A DNA stretch of 64,000 nucleotides, taken from assembly GCF_901482695.1 (NCBI RefSeq), contig NZ_LR590484.1, forward strand, positions 2,852,001 through 2,916,000. The letters are read 5' to 3'. Position 1 is the first letter of the stretch, and every line of letters begins with the position of its first letter. The stretch comes from Sphingobacterium thalpophilum (lineage in GTDB: Bacteria > Bacteroidota > Bacteroidia > Sphingobacteriales > Sphingobacteriaceae). Made by a program: the position numbers and the translations under genes. The notes beneath the pieces were generated by a model, which worked only from the letters and a program-made list of their open reading frames with translations, searched no databases and had not been told where the DNA came from. This document shows, one piece after another, positions 49,493 to 60,640 of this stretch.

Positions 49493-52400
49493 GGTAACTC
49501 CTTTCCTCGTCTTCATTTTTAATCGCAGTCGTTCTGATCGTATCTAAATTTGTTTTTGGACTTTCTTTTTTGGGAATAGTCTTGCTGGAGTCCAATTGCT
49601 GTTTGCGTCGTTCTTTTTCCCTTTCTTGTATCCGTTTGCGGTATTCTGGACTATGAAGTATAAGGCTATCCCTAATGACGGTGCGCACGCTGTCACGGTA
49701 TACGGAGTCGGTCTCCATGCGTTCCACGTCAAATCGTTTCCTGAATCCTTTGCTGCTGGTGTCATAGTATTCCTTGAGTTTTTTCGAACTCATCCAGATC
49801 TCCTTAAATTTATTGTAATCCATATTGATAATGAAGCCGATGCCAGTCTCTACATATTGGCCCTGAAGAGTCACCTGATACTGGTTCTTACGGTATACCC
49901 GTGCAAAATAACGGCCATCCTGTGAAAGCTGGTAATCGAGCTGGATATCCCCTGCGATATTATTTGCCGACTCACCCGGACGGGTATTCCCTTCCACTTC
50001 AAAGTTGGAACCTATGGTGATCTTCAGCCGGTCGTTCAGCAACATTTTAGATACACCGATATTTAAGTCAGTCCTGGTCTGTCCGGCTCCGGTAGCGTAA
50101 TCTTCCTCGGATGTCAGGTTGAAATCGAGCTCAACACCACTGATCAGCTCTGATGCCAAGCGGTTGAGCTGGCTGCTGAGGAATGAACTGATACTATTTC
50201 GGACGATGGCTTCTGTGCCGCCTCCACCGGAAAGACTTTCAAACGGATTGGTCGACATAAAGCGTCCCAGCACGATCAATGAGAATACCTGTTTGTTGAG
50301 TTCGGATGGATTCTCGCGTAAGGTCGTCAGGGCATTGTTCACCTTGCTGACAACATCCTGCGAAACGATCGAATTGTTCTCATCCAGATCAATATCAAAA
50401 CCCAGCTGTGGCTGGAACAGCTTATCTGTTATTTTCAGCAGTACATTGAATGGAACTCGCTGTTTGTACAAGTTTGGATTTTCGGATCCTAACTGTGTAG
50501 CCACCAGCTCCAACGTGGGGGCTTTGGTCGTATAGGCCGCAGTGATATTGAGCTGTGCATCCAATGGGTCGCCATTCCAGGTAATCGTGCTTCCCTTTTG
50601 AAAAGTAAAGTCTTTCTTCACCGGACCAAAGCTGAATGAATAACTACCCTTGTCCACGGTGAATGTTCCTGACAGTGTAATTTTGCTACTGGCATCGATA
50701 CCGGCATTGAGCTCTGCCTGACCTTGGATATTCAGGGCATCTTGTGAACCGGCATCCAGCAGGATCTTGAATTTTGCTTCCTTATCCGTCTGCAGATTCA
50801 GATCCACGTCCATACCTGTCAGTCTGGTAACGGTCATGGAATCGAGTTTGGCAAATACATTGGCGCGTGTGGTATCACTTTTATCCACAAACTCTACCAC
50901 GCCTTTACGGTCGGCCATCCCCGGATCTTCGTTTGGCATCACAAAGGTAAAATCGGTATCGCCCAATACTTTGATGGTTCCGTCGACGACCGGCTTGTCC
51001 AAGTTGCCCCGGATCCGGAGGTTGGACGTCAGATACATCTTGCCATAGAACATGTCGTTGTCGGTCTGGGTAGAATTTAATACCTCAAAATTATCTGTAT
51101 TCACATTGAGATTAAAATCAAAGTCCGTATACGTTCTGGTATCTACCGAGCCGGTCACCTTGGCTATATTTCCTTTTTTGTCTTCCAGTTCAAATTTAGG
51201 GAAGGTAATCCCTTTGTTGCCAAAATGGATTGTTTCGTCCTTCGCCTTAAACAGCGCATTCAACATGGCGATATTAAACTGCGCTTCTTTGAAATGGACA
51301 TCGCCGTCTATACGTGGTTGCGAGGGTGAACCTGTTATTTTCAGCTGTCCCTCAAGGTTTCCTCCGGAGTCTTTCAGATAGCCTAAGCTGAAAGCCTGTA
51401 CAGTCTGCATGGTCAGCGGCGCGATGTCCAGCGTGAAATCCAGACTGGATTCACCGTTCGGCGGACTGATAAAATCACCGCTCAGCTTCACATTATTACC
51501 ATTCTCGCTGATACTGATATTGGCGTTATATGTGTTTTCTTTTGCATTGTTGACCTGTATATTGACATTTCCGACAGTGTCTTTTCCTACATAGAATTTG
51601 TTGATGACCAGGTCGGATACAAATACAGGGCTGCTTTCGAGCCGGGATATTGTAGCCTGTCCATTGATGCCACCACCCAGGTCCAGCGTCTCGCTTTCCA
51701 GCATTTTGCTGAGTGTCTCAATGCGGAAATTTTTAAACGAAATATTGACCGGCGAATTCAACACGCTGTCCTGGGAGGATATCCGAAGTTCCTGGCCCTT
51801 GTTGCTCAAGACAAAATCCTGAGCCTGTATACCGGTACTGCCAAACTTAAGGACGTTGTTTGGATCAACCGTCCACTTGTCGTAGTTGAGCATCAGACCA
51901 TCCTGTAGCAGGCTAAATACGAAAGCACCATTGTCGACACGCATATTGGCGCCCAGATGGTACTGCTCTTTTTCTTTTTTATCTTTGATCCATAAGCCAA
52001 AGTCCAGGTTATTCTGGATGACTTTGCCGCTGAATACTGTATTGACGAGTTCAATGTTACTAACTTTGATCTTGTTGATCAGTGCTGAATAATAGAGTGT
52101 ACTATCCAGGGTGTTGATATCCAGCGTCACATTATTGATTTCGGTCCCGTTGTATACAATCTTGGGTGCGTCTAATTTGGCTAGGATGGTTTTCGATTCA
52201 CTATTAAACATACCATCCAAGGTAATATCTTTCATTTCCGTTAGTTCGGGTACCATATCTTGCACAAATCTCGTTCGGGTCAGCTGTGCGGAGAACTCAA
52301 TATTCTGTGGCTCGTACTTTGGTACCTTGACAGGCTTGCCGGGCTGATAGTATACCTGCAAAATATCCTGAATGGCATTTTGCAGCTCGAGAATCTTATA

Positions 52401-54764
52401 TTTACCGACGAGATGGGCATTGAAGAATGCTGATTTTAGCAGCAGCAGGTTTCTGCTGGTATCTGATTTTGCTATCAGCGAAATACTGTCCAGCGAATAA
52501 TATGCATTATTGTAGGCGATGGATGAATTGGTAAGATGGGCTTCGCCGTTGAGAAAGTTGGGATCAGCGGAGGTGAAATGCCCGACGAGCTTACCATGAT
52601 ACTTAAAGTCATCATCCATTAGTTTTAGATTTTTGAGATTAATGGTGTCGGCCACCAGTTCAAAATCGACCTGAGGATATCTGGATTTCATATTGGCTGT
52701 TGCATCCAGCTTTACTTTGATATTGGGGTCCGGACTGATGACAGACGCTTTCATGTCACCCTTGTCTGCCGTTAGGTTCATGTCGATATTCTGGTAGCGG
52801 TAACCCATGGCATCCAGGCGGTTGAGCTTACCGTCAAAATTGGCCACAAGTTTTTTGGGATCGGTGCCCTGACCTTTTATTTTGCCTTCAAAGGAAAGTA
52901 TGCCGAGTGTACTGTCCATTTTCATGATTTTGCCAATATCAAAGTCACGGATGCTTACAAAGGCATCGTAAGTGGTATCCCGCCCAGCCATACCTACCTT
53001 CCCGTCGAATTTGGCAGTTCCTTTTTCGGTTACCAAGGAAAGGTTCGTGTTGAAGGCAGTCATACCGCCTTTAAATGTGCCCGTCAGCCCGATCGTATTC
53101 GGAAGTTCAATACTGCTCGGCAACATGGATTTGGCGACTAGCTTTTCGATATCCGATCGGCCTGTGGTGAGCTTTTTCAGATTTAGGTCCATGGACATTT
53201 TCTCTACGTCCGGCAATCCCTTCAGATGTAAGCTCGCTACTACCCGTGTATTGGACAGCGTCTGAAAATCAATGTTGGGGATACGCAGATCATTAACCTT
53301 ACCGATTACTCTGCCGTCGATATTAAATTTTTTGTCCATCAACGGCTTCATCACCTGCATGGTGTCCAGGAAAGGAGCGAAGTAGTAAATGTCGCGCATA
53401 TCGACGTGGCTTTTCCTGATCGTGGCATCCACATGGATTAGCTCCGGCTTTTGGGATGCGACATCCAATGATGGGTAGCTTACTTTTAGGTAATCGCGGA
53501 TCAGCGTACGCGGTGTCTCGGCATATAAATTTTTAATTTCAGCACCGGTACCGGTGTATTTGAATTCCCCCTTAAGCTGTTTGATCAGCAGTCCGGAGTG
53601 ATCGGATGCCGTCAGTTCATTCAGCGATCCGCTGATCGAATCAGCGCTATAATAAAGATCCGTCAGGTTAGTTTTTAATCCCGGAATCTTGATATTGAAA
53701 TAGTCAAAACCTTTCATGCGGGCCTGATTGTCATCCCGATAGGCCAAGCGGGTATTGTCGATGTTAATTTCTTTGGCAGACACGACCCAGTTGACTTTGG
53801 CTGTATCGGCACTGCTGGTATCTGCAGCTGCTTTCCGTGCCAATCTACCAAAGAGGACCTCATTGTCTGAACCGTCGAGATTTATGGTCTGAATATCGAC
53901 CAGTTCCTTGTTTAAATCTATTTTATTGATGTCGGCGCGAAGGTTCTTAAGGATGAACTTTGTTTTTAAGGCGCTGGACTGGTCTTCATAGCGGACTACG
54001 ATATTGGCGAGATCAGCGATCTGTATGCCAACATCGGGAAGCAGTTCGGTGGTCTGGGCGGTTTTATCGGTGATACCAAAGTCCTCCGCTTCGGGACCTG
54101 CTCCTTCTGCCACGGGCTTCCATTGCTTTACCGTTGCATTTAGACCGTCAATCTTTACTTTGGGAAGATTAAAGGCCATATTTTTAGTGAGATCAAACTT
54201 TTTGATATTGGTATTCAGTGTGCCTAGGTAGACATCGGCACTCGTGCCGATGACCTCATCTGAATAGACGATATGGAATTTGTCAAATTTTATTTTATCC
54301 AGATTGAACAGCAGGGCCGACGTAGTATCGGCTGTGGGCTGACTCTCTTTCTGGGAGGAAAATGCTTTCACTATGTAATCAAAATTGAAGGCGCTGTCTG
54401 GCATCGTGCGACGGATTTTCGCAGTGATTCCTTCAGCCTCCAGATTCTGGATCTCGACTGTATTTTTCAGAAGTTTCAGCATATTGATATCGACAGCAAT
54501 GCTTTTGCCCGCTACCAATGTGTCCCGGCTCTGATCCGCAAGATAAATGTCCTCTAAAACTAGCTTTTTCGGAAAGTCTATATTGATATAACCGATTTTG
54601 ACCGGAGTACCTATTTTTCCTTCAACATAATGCGTTACTTTTCCGGCAATATAATTTTGCACGGCAGGGAGCCTGATTAAAAATATCACCAGAATGATCA
54701 GTGCAATGATGACTCCGATAATCCACAATATTGTTTTAAATGCAATTCGGGTAAATCTGTTCAA
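49482..54764 (-). CDS. tamB: TamB-like translocation/assembly module protein
   Basis: A 1760-residue protein anchored by one N-terminal helix (ILWIIGVIIALIILVIFLIR, residues 13-32). The rest is predicted repeated beta structure, the lipid-conducting groove of AsmA/TamB-type proteins, and ends in the TamB (DUF490) domain near residues 1300-1640, with VLGRFMSTNPFESLSGGGG and NLGVSKMLLNDRLKITIGSN type strands. A charged C-terminal tail (REKERRKQQLDSSKT) follows. Larger than E. coli TamB, as usual in Bacteroidota. It is thought to move phospholipids or help outer-membrane assembly. It forms an operon with tamL. Confidence 0.93.
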   Translation of the reverse strand: MNRFTRIAFKTILWIIGVIIALIILVIFLIRLPAVQNYIAGKVTHYVEGKIGTPVKIGYINIDFPKKLVLEDIYLADQSRDTLVAGKSIAVDINMLKLLKNTVEIQNLEAEGITAKIRRTMPDSAFNFDYIVKAFSSQKESQPTADTTSALLFNLDKIKFDKFHIVYSDEVIGTSADVYLGTLNTNIKKFDLTKNMAFNLPKVKIDGLNATVKQWKPVAEGAGPEAEDFGITDKTAQTTELLPDVGIQIADLANIVVRYEDQSSALKTKFILKNLRADINKIDLNKELVDIQTINLDGSDNEVLFGRLARKAAADTSSADTAKVNWVVSAKEINIDNTRLAYRDDNQARMKGFDYFNIKIPGLKTNLTDLYYSADSISGSLNELTASDHSGLLIKQLKGEFKYTGTGAEIKNLYAETPRTLIRDYLKVSYPSLDVASQKPELIHVDATIRKSHVDMRDIYYFAPFLDTMQVMKPLMDKKFNIDGRVIGKVNDLRIPNIDFQTLSNTRVVASLHLKGLPDVEKMSMDLNLKKLTTGRSDIEKLVAKSMLPSSIELPNTIGLTGTFKGGMTAFNTNLSLVTEKGTAKFDGKVGMAGRDTTYDAFVSIRDFDIGKIMKMDSTLGILSFEGKIKGQGTDPKKLVANFDGKLNRLDAMGYRYQNIDMNLTADKGDMKASVISPDPNIKVKLDATANMKSRYPQVDFELVADTINLKNLKLMDDDFKYHGKLVGHFTSADPNFLNGEAHLTNSSIAYNNAYYSLDSISLIAKSDTSRNLLLLKSAFFNAHLVGKYKILELQNAIQDILQVYYQPGKPVKVPKYEPQNIEFSAQLTRTRFVQDMVPELTEMKDITLDGMFNSESKTILAKLDAPKIVYNGTEINNVTLDINTLDSTLYYSALINKIKVSNIELVNTVFSGKVIQNNLDFGLWIKDKKEKEQYHLGANMRVDNGAFVFSLLQDGLMLNYDKWTVDPNNVLKFGSTGIQAQDFVLSNKGQELRISSQDSVLNSPVNISFKNFRIETLSKMLESETLDLGGGINGQATISRLESSPVFVSDLVINKFYVGKDTVGNVNIQVNNAKENTYNANISISENGNNVKLSGDFISPPNGESSLDFTLDIAPLTMQTVQAFSLGYLKDSGGNLEGQLKITGSPSQPRIDGDVHFKEAQFNIAMLNALFKAKDETIHFGNKGITFPKFELEDKKGNIAKVTGSVDTRTYTDFDFNLNVNTDNFEVLNSTQTDNDMFYGKMYLTSNLRIRGNLDKPVVDGTIKVLGDTDFTFVMPNEDPGMADRKGVVEFVDKSDTTRANVFAKLDSMTVTRLTGMDVDLNLQTDKEAKFKILLDAGSQDALNIQGQAELNAGIDASSKITLSGTFTVDKGSYSFSFGPVKKDFTFQKGSTITWNGDPLDAQLNITAAYTTKAPTLELVATQLGSENPNLYKQRVPFNVLLKITDKLFQPQLGFDIDLDENNSIVSQDVVSKVNNALTTLRENPSELNKQVFSLIVLGRFMSTNPFESLSGGGGTEAIVRNSISSFLSSQLNRLASELISGVELDFNLTSEEDYATGAGQTRTDLNIGVSKMLLNDRLKITIGSNFEVEGNTRPGESANNIAGDIQLDYQLSQDGRYFARVYRKNQYQVTLQGQYVETGIGFIINMDYNKFKEIWMSSKKLKEYYDTSSKGFRKRFDVERMETDSVYRDSVRTVIRDSLILHSPEYRKRIQEREKERRKQQLDSSKTIPKKESPKTNLDTIRTTAIKNEDEERSYHAS

Positions 54765-55071
54765 CGTATTATTTGATTTAAGTTTCTATTAATAAAAATT
54801 AAAACGGAAAAAAGTTTGCAAAGTTTCCATATAATAACTTATAATCGTGCTCGTGTCAGCAAACTAAGATAAATTTGCTTTGATATGCAAGTTTAATTAC
54901 ATGTCGGCAAATATATAGCCCACGCCCGCTGCCAGGAGCTTGTGGATCTAGCATAATAATTGCTCCTGCAGCATTTGTCTGAAGCATGTGTCCACAGGAG
55001 CAACTGTCGTGCAGGATACATCAAATAATTGACCAAAAATCGGCCGCAACCCAAAGTTTTTGCATTTTCTG
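54765..55071. other. 307-base gap with one inverted repeat
   Basis: TTGCTCCTG (about 54959) and CAGGAGCAA (about 54995) form a 9-bp inverted repeat; this could end the DoxX transcript. AT-rich leader of tamB fills the left part. No gene seen. Confidence 0.4.
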
Positions 55072-55443
55072 TTACGCCATCAGCTTTCTGTACTTGCCCC
55101 AGTTTTCGAAAACTACCCACAACCAGATCAGGAACAGAGGAGCCCAGAACAGAAGACCGCCCGGAGCAAAAATCATATTGTGGATAAAAATACCAATAAG
55201 TATGGGGAGAATAACCAAAGCACCGACAGTTCTCGTTCGTGGAAAAAGGAACAGTGCTCCGCCTATGATTTCAATAATGGCTACGAGTGGCAATAACCAC
55301 CGGATGGTTATAAATGCTTCAAAGACTTTTTGCATATTTATGTCCATCGGCGGGACAGGCATATAATGTAACAGTTTATCCAGGCCGGCATTGATAAACA
55401 GCAGTCCAAAAAGAATGCAGAGGATGTTCTTTACTATTTTCAT
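55072..55443 (-). CDS. DoxX-family membrane protein
   Basis: A 123-residue protein with four membrane helices: NILCILFGLLFINAGLDKLL, WLLPLVAIIEIIGGALFLFP, GALVILPILIGIFIHNMIF and LLFWAPLFLIWLWVVF. The pattern GL..F...G.DKL..Y and EI.GG..L is that of DoxX/DoxD-like proteins. Function in this group is not established. It lies 23 bases after the DUF4342 gene on the same strand, so they share a transcript. Confidence 0.85.
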   Translation of the reverse strand: MKIVKNILCILFGLLFINAGLDKLLHYMPVPPMDINMQKVFEAFITIRWLLPLVAIIEIIGGALFLFPRTRTVGALVILPILIGIFIHNMIFAPGGLLFWAPLFLIWLWVVFENWGKYRKLMA

Positions 55444-55466
55444 CGGATCAGACGTTAAGAAGTTAC

Positions 55467-55781
55467 TTACTGAACGGTAATCGTCCTTGGAGGATCTGCA
55501 GGCGGATCTTGCTTGTCATCGGGACCGTCACCTTCTTTCTTGTCGCTATTGCGTTCGACGGTGATGGTACACTCGGTCAGGAGAGCCGCGACAGCACCTA
55601 TGGCGGCAAATACCGGAGCAAGGATAAGTCCTATGGCCCCCACGGTAACCGGAAAGCTCATAATTTCTTTCCCATGTTTGTCCGAGATACTGATCTTATT
55701 AACGTTGCCCTCAGCGATAATATCCTTAATTTTCTGTAACAGGTTTTCACCGTTGATCTGAAATGTTTCTTTAAATCCCAT
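55467..55781 (-). CDS. DUF4342 protein
   Basis: A 104-residue protein of the DUF4342 family: FQINGENLLQKIKDIIAEGN then VNKISISDKHGKEIMSFPVT, VGAIGLILAPVFAAIGAVAA (one hydrophobic segment) and an unusual acidic, proline-rich tail (GPDDKQDPPADPPRTITVQ). The family is unknown in function; it is small, membrane-linked and cytoplasmic-facing. I chose ATG 55781; the frame's earlier start at 55820 adds 13 residues without similarity. Confidence 0.85.
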   Translation of the reverse strand: MGFKETFQINGENLLQKIKDIIAEGNVNKISISDKHGKEIMSFPVTVGAIGLILAPVFAAIGAVAALLTECTITVERNSDKKEGDGPDDKQDPPADPPRTITVQ

Positions 55782-55870
55782 AATCGTATAATTTAAGTTT
55801 CTTCTTATAAAGTTATTCATTTTTTATAGGATTCCGTGCAACAAAGTTCAGCTTGAGTACTGAGCTTATA

Positions 55871-55911
55871 AAACAGAAGAGTCCTGCGGTAGACACGGGG
55901 CTCTTCTGTTT
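55871..55911 (-). terminator. Terminator of valS
   Basis: AAACAGAAGAG pairs with CTCTTCTGTTT (11 bp) around a 19-base loop with its own CCCCGTG pairing; on the minus strand it continues TTTTAT. Confidence 0.75.
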
Positions 55912-55923
55912 GCTGTATGATGA

Positions 55924-58557
55924 TTAGCCCAATGCAGCTAAACTTTCTTCCAGGATTTTGATCTTAGCTTCGGCGTCGGCTTTTTTGCTTTTTTCATTTT
56001 CAACGATTTCGGGTTTTGCATTCTGAACAAAACGTTCGTTTGAAAGCTTTTTCTCAACCGATACGAGAAAGCCCTTTAGATAAGCGAGTTCTTTCTCAAT
56101 GCGTTCGCGTTCGGCAGCAACATCGATGTTGTTTTCGAGTATAACATAGCATTCATCCTTGCCGGCAAGGAAGCTTGTGGCACCCGCGACTTTCTCTGTC
56201 ACAAAGGTTACTTCCTGTAAGTTCGCAATCTTTGAAATGATCGCAATATATTGCACAAGGTTGATGTCTGATTGCTGATTGACTGCCAGAGGCAAAGCTA
56301 CTTTTGGTGATATCCCTTTCGAATTGCGGATATTGCGGATCTCAGAAATAATTTGTTGGACGATGGCAAATTCTTTGATCATCTGCTCATCATAAATGTC
56401 TACCGTAGGGAATGCTGCGACGATGATACAGTCTTTCGCATTTTTGCCAAACAGTTCATCATGCCATAACTCTTCAGTAATGAATGGCATAAAAGGATGC
56501 ACCAGCGTCAATACGCGTTCAAAGAACGTTTTAACAGTGTCTAAAGTTGCGGCAGCAATCGGTGAACCATACGCTGGTTTTACCAGTTCAAGATACCAGG
56601 CGCAGAAGTCGTCCCAGACCAGTTTATAGGTTGCCATCAACGCATCCGACAATCGGTAGTGCTTGAAATGCTCTTCAATATCGGTCAATGTTTGATTAAA
56701 CCTCGCGTCAAACCATGCAGCGGCAATTTTATCTGATTCTGAAGCGGGAGACTCCACCGTTTCCCAGCCTTTAACCAAACGGAAAGCATTCCAGATTTTA
56801 TTCGCAAAATTACGTCCCTGTACACAAAGCTCCACATCGAAAGGTAGGTCGTTGCCGGCAGGAGCTGTAAGAAGCATACCCATCCTTGTCGCATCGGCGC
56901 CGTATTCATTCATCAGATCAATAGGATCCGGTGAATTCCCCAGCGATTTTGACATCTTTCGGCCCAGCTTGTCACGGACGATACCGGTAAAATATACATT
57001 TTCAAAAGGCAGCTGTCCGCGGAATTCATAGCCCGAGACGATCATGCGCGCCACCCAGAAGAAAATAATATCAGGAGCGGTAACGAGATCCTGTGTGGGG
57101 TAGTAGTAGTTGATCTCCGCATTCTCGGGCTCGTTGATGCCGTTGAATACAGAAATAGGCCACAGCCAAGCCGAAAACCACGTATCAAGAACGTCTTCAT
57201 CCTGGCGCAGATCAGTTATTGTCAGCCGTGCATTACCGGACTTTTCCTGTGCGAGTACCAGTGCTTCTTCAATTGTCTGTGCGACAACGAAGTCATCATT
57301 GCCGTCGCCGTAGAAGTAAGCTGGTATCCGATGCCCCCACCACAACTGTCTCGAGATATTCCAGTCGGTTACATTTTCCATCCAGTTGCGGTAGATGTTT
57401 TTGAATTTGGTCGGGTGGAACTTAATGGTGTCATCCATTACATTGTCCAAAGCCGGTCTGGCAAGATCTTCCATTTTCAAGAACCATTGATTCGAGATTT
57501 TTGGTTCTATGACCGCCCCTGTGCGCTCCGATGTGCCCACGTTATTGGTGTAATTTTCTACTTTCTCGAGTAGTCCTTTTTCTTCGAGCTCCTGCTCAAT
57601 TTCTTTGCGGACTTTGAAGCGGTCCATGCCGGCGTAATGGAGGCCGTTTTCATTTAATTTTGCTTCGTCCGTAAAAATATCCACAAACTCCAGATCATGC
57701 TTTTTGCCGAGCGCATAGTCGTTGACGTCATGTGCGGGAGTCACTTTAAGACAGCCCGTTCCGAACTCGAGGTCAACATACTCGTCTTCAATGATATTGA
57801 CTTTACGTCCTACGATCGGCACGATAACCTGCTTTCCTTTCAGCCAGGTATACCGTTCGTCGTTGGGGTTGATACACACCGCTGTGTCCCCAAAGATGGT
57901 TTCGGGACGGGTTGTCGCGACCACAATGTATTTGTCGGTGCCTTCTACCTGATATTTCAGATGGTATAACTTTCCATTCTTTTCTTTGTAAATAACTTCC
58001 TCATCGGAGATGTTGGTCTTCGCCTCAGGATCCCAGTTGACCATGCGGTAGCCCCGATAGATCAGCCCTTTGTTGTACAGGTCAACGAATACACGGATAA
58101 CCGACTCGTATAACTCGGGGTCCATCGTAAAACGCGTGCGTTCCCAGTCGCAGGAAGCGCCCAGTTTTTCAAGCTGCTTCAGGATAATGCCCCCATATTT
58201 CTCTTTCCATTCCCAGGCATGCTTTAAAAAATCTTCACGGGTCAAAGACTTTTTGTCAATGCCTTGTTCCTTCAACATAGCGACGACCTTAGCTTCCGTG
58301 GCAATAGAGGCATGATCAGTTCCTGGTACCCAGCATGCATTCTTACCCTGCATGCGGGCACGGCGGATCAAAACGTCTTGAATGGTATTGTTCAGCATGT
58401 GCCCCATATGCAATACGCCAGTGACGTTTGGCGGCGGCATCACAATCGTATAAGGTTCACGTTCGTCCGGAGTAGAACGGAAAAAGCCGTTCTCTTTCCA
58501 ATAGCTGTACCATTTTTCTTCAGCTTCTTTTGGATTGTAAGTTTTCGCTATGCTCAT
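55924..58557 (-). CDS. valS: Valyl-tRNA synthetase
   Basis: An 877-residue class I synthetase that charges tRNA-Val. [17 protein letters not shown] carries the HIGH motif (about residues 40-56), the editing (CP1) domain follows with [19 protein letters not shown], and [14 protein letters not shown] is the KMSKS motif near residue 533. The C-terminus is a coiled coil ([20 protein letters not shown]), as usual for ValRS. Start ATG 58557 ([20 protein letters not shown]); an in-frame ATG at 58590 adds 11 residues. Confidence 0.98.
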   Translation of the reverse strand: MSIAKTYNPKEAEEKWYSYWKENGFFRSTPDEREPYTIVMPPPNVTGVLHMGHMLNNTIQDVLIRRARMQGKNACWVPGTDHASIATEAKVVAMLKEQGIDKKSLTREDFLKHAWEWKEKYGGIILKQLEKLGASCDWERTRFTMDPELYESVIRVFVDLYNKGLIYRGYRMVNWDPEAKTNISDEEVIYKEKNGKLYHLKYQVEGTDKYIVVATTRPETIFGDTAVCINPNDERYTWLKGKQVIVPIVGRKVNIIEDEYVDLEFGTGCLKVTPAHDVNDYALGKKHDLEFVDIFTDEAKLNENGLHYAGMDRFKVRKEIEQELEEKGLLEKVENYTNNVGTSERTGAVIEPKISNQWFLKMEDLARPALDNVMDDTIKFHPTKFKNIYRNWMENVTDWNISRQLWWGHRIPAYFYGDGNDDFVVAQTIEEALVLAQEKSGNARLTITDLRQDEDVLDTWFSAWLWPISVFNGINEPENAEINYYYPTQDLVTAPDIIFFWVARMIVSGYEFRGQLPFENVYFTGIVRDKLGRKMSKSLGNSPDPIDLMNEYGADATRMGMLLTAPAGNDLPFDVELCVQGRNFANKIWNAFRLVKGWETVESPASESDKIAAAWFDARFNQTLTDIEEHFKHYRLSDALMATYKLVWDDFCAWYLELVKPAYGSPIAAATLDTVKTFFERVLTLVHPFMPFITEELWHDELFGKNAKDCIIVAAFPTVDIYDEQMIKEFAIVQQIISEIRNIRNSKGISPKVALPLAVNQQSDINLVQYIAIISKIANLQEVTFVTEKVAGATSFLAGKDECYVILENNIDVAAERERIEKELAYLKGFLVSVEKKLSNERFVQNAKPEIVENEKSKKADAEAKIKILEESLAALG

Positions 58558-58589
58558 TTTAAATTTTATATTCAAACTTTTTAGGAACA

Positions 58590-58597
58590 CAAAAGTA
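58590..58597 (-). promoter_or_regulatory. -7 box of valS
   Basis: TACTTTTG on the minus strand, 33 bases before the chosen ATG. No T-box leader or other long leader is present. Confidence 0.5.
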
Positions 58598-58721
58598 AGG
58601 AATTCTTATGATTCTGCTAACATTATTGTTGAGGAGCTCAGCTTGTTATCGGGTGTTCACATGTTTTTAATCTTTTCATCATATTACTAAGTATTTAGCC
58701 CGATTTTAATGTAAATTAATG

Positions 58722-58729
58722 TAAATTTG
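58722..58729 (+). promoter_or_regulatory. -7 box of the LtaS-like operon
   Basis: TAAATTTG matches TAnnTTTG, 23 bases before the ATG at 58753. No TTG at the -33 distance. Confidence 0.5.
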
Positions 58730-58752
58730 CCTGTTTTATTTTTATATAAGGG

Positions 58753-60636
58753 ATGCAACGATTTGCAAACGAGCTTAGAGCGTTAACACAATACTTTCTA
58801 TTTTGGTTAATTATCTGTTTTATAGACAGGTTGATTTTTATTATCGCTTTCTTTGAGAAAATCGGTTTTTCTCACTTTAACGAGATTTTCAGAATTTATT
58901 ATCACGGCTTGAGTCTGGACTTTTCTGCCGTATCTTATATTTGTGCGATCCCGTTTCTGGTGTATTGTATTCTGGGATTTTTTCCAAAAGCTCATCCCAA
59001 ACGGACGATCCTCGATATTTATACGGTAGTTGTGCTGGTGTTATTTTTTGTCGTCAGCTTTATCAATGTTAATATTTACCGTGAATGGGGAGATAAGATA
59101 TCAAAACGTGCTATCGACGCCTTTCTTGCATCTCCCTCGGGTGCCGTTGCCTCTGCTGAATCCACACCGGTATTTTTTCCGATTCTGGGCATGATGATCG
59201 GTATATTTTGTGGCTACTATATCTACCGCTGGATGTTTAAAAGGGTTCATTTCTACAATATCAAATCGCCTGTCGGTAACTTCCTCAAACTTGCAGTAGG
59301 TGTTTTTGTGCTCTTTACTTTCATTCGTGGCGGATATGGCCGCGCTACCCTCAACCCGAGCAAAGCTTACTACTCGGAAGAAACCTTTTATAATCATGCG
59401 GCGGTCAACACCCAATGGTCATTGTTGCGGGACTTTTTTACTAAAAGCACAAAGCTCAAAAACCCTTATAACTTTTATGGTGACGATCTGCAGACCGTTC
59501 AGGAGCAATTAAAACCTGTCTTTCATAATCAGCCTGATTCCACTGTCGAAGTTCTCAACACCACGCGCCCCAATGTCGTAATTATCATGTTGGAGAGCTT
59601 TGTTGGCGATCTAATCGAGTCGCTGGGCGGCGAAAAGGGTATTACTCCGCATATGGAAGAATTAATCAAGGGTGGCATTTTATTCGATCGCATTTATGCT
59701 GCTGCGGACCGCTCCGACAAAGGAATGGTGGCGATATTGAGCGGTTTCCCCGCTCAAGGCCCGGAAAGCATCATCAAATATATTGACAAACACGAAAATA
59801 TGCCCGCCATCGGGCAGGAATTTGACAGGGCAGGTTACGAAACTTCGTTTTACCACGGTGGACAGAGCGAGTTCTATAATTTCAAATCCTATATGCTCAC
59901 TCACGGCATCTCTAGGGTCGTTGACAATGCCAGCTTTGGGCTGGATGCCGAGCGGGCCTCCTGGGGAGTGTATGACCATGTGGTCTTCAATCGGATGATC
60001 CAGGATTTTAACAAGGAAAAACAACCGTTTTTCTCCACGGTTTTTACCTTGATCAATCACGAGCCCTTTGAGTTAAAACACGGTTACAAGTTCGGAAACA
60101 GCAACAATGCCGATAAGTTTAGAAGTACGGCAAACTATACCGATTCTGCCGTTTTTGATTTTATCAGTAAAGCCAAAAAAGAGCCCTGGTATAAAAATAC
60201 ATTGTTTATTGTTGTCGCCGATCATGGTCACCGGCTGCCATCCGAAAAGTGGGACCTCTCTCATCCCAACAGATTTCACATTCCGCTGATTTTCTTCGGA
60301 GAGGTGATCAAACCGGAATACCGGGGTAAGGTAATCGACCGAATCGGCAATCAAACGGATCTTGCTGCTACCTTGCTGAAGCAGCTGAGACTGCCGGCTG
60401 ATCGATATCACTGGAGCCGCGATCTGTTTAACCCCACAATGCCGCAGGTGGCTTTTTATAACTCCAAGGATGCGTTTGGCGTGATCACTCCGAAGCAGGC
60501 GGTATCTTTCGACAACGTCGGTCGCATTGTCAATTATAAGGCGAACAAAGAGTATCCGGCGGCTAAGACAGACAGCCTTCTAAGTATAGCCAAAGCTTAT
60601 TACCAGGAAGTGTATCGTGAATTTCTAAAATATTGA
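58753..60636 (+). CDS. LtaS-like phosphoglycerol/phosphoethanolamine transferase, 1
   Basis: A 627-residue protein of the LTA-synthase family in the alkaline phosphatase/sulfatase superfamily. Five N-terminal membrane helices (residues 12-200) precede the catalytic domain (about 265-600). Motifs: NVVIIMLESFVGDLIESLGG, the nucleophile region ADRSDKGMVAILSGFPAQ, and the metal site VADHGHRLPSEKWD (about 490). Gram-negative bacteria have no lipoteichoic acid, so it probably adds a polar head group to lipids, glycans or a periplasmic polymer. The next gene starts 4 bases after its stop and is a distant paralogue. Confidence 0.9.
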   Translation: MQRFANELRALTQYFLFWLIICFIDRLIFIIAFFEKIGFSHFNEIFRIYYHGLSLDFSAVSYICAIPFLVYCILGFFPKAHPKRTILDIYTVVVLVLFFVVSFINVNIYREWGDKISKRAIDAFLASPSGAVASAESTPVFFPILGMMIGIFCGYYIYRWMFKRVHFYNIKSPVGNFLKLAVGVFVLFTFIRGGYGRATLNPSKAYYSEETFYNHAAVNTQWSLLRDFFTKSTKLKNPYNFYGDDLQTVQEQLKPVFHNQPDSTVEVLNTTRPNVVIIMLESFVGDLIESLGGEKGITPHMEELIKGGILFDRIYAAADRSDKGMVAILSGFPAQGPESIIKYIDKHENMPAIGQEFDRAGYETSFYHGGQSEFYNFKSYMLTHGISRVVDNASFGLDAERASWGVYDHVVFNRMIQDFNKEKQPFFSTVFTLINHEPFELKHGYKFGNSNNADKFRSTANYTDSAVFDFISKAKKEPWYKNTLFIVVADHGHRLPSEKWDLSHPNRFHIPLIFFGEVIKPEYRGKVIDRIGNQTDLAATLLKQLRLPADRYHWSRDLFNPTMPQVAFYNSKDAFGVITPKQAVSFDNVGRIVNYKANKEYPAAKTDSLLSIAKAYYQEVYREFLKY

Positions 60637-60640
60637 TGCC

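Noticed and set aside
54893..55120. 75-codon minus-strand frame downstream of the DoxX gene
   Set aside because: It overlaps the end of the DoxX gene in another frame, is Cys/Trp-rich without domain, and spans an inverted repeat.
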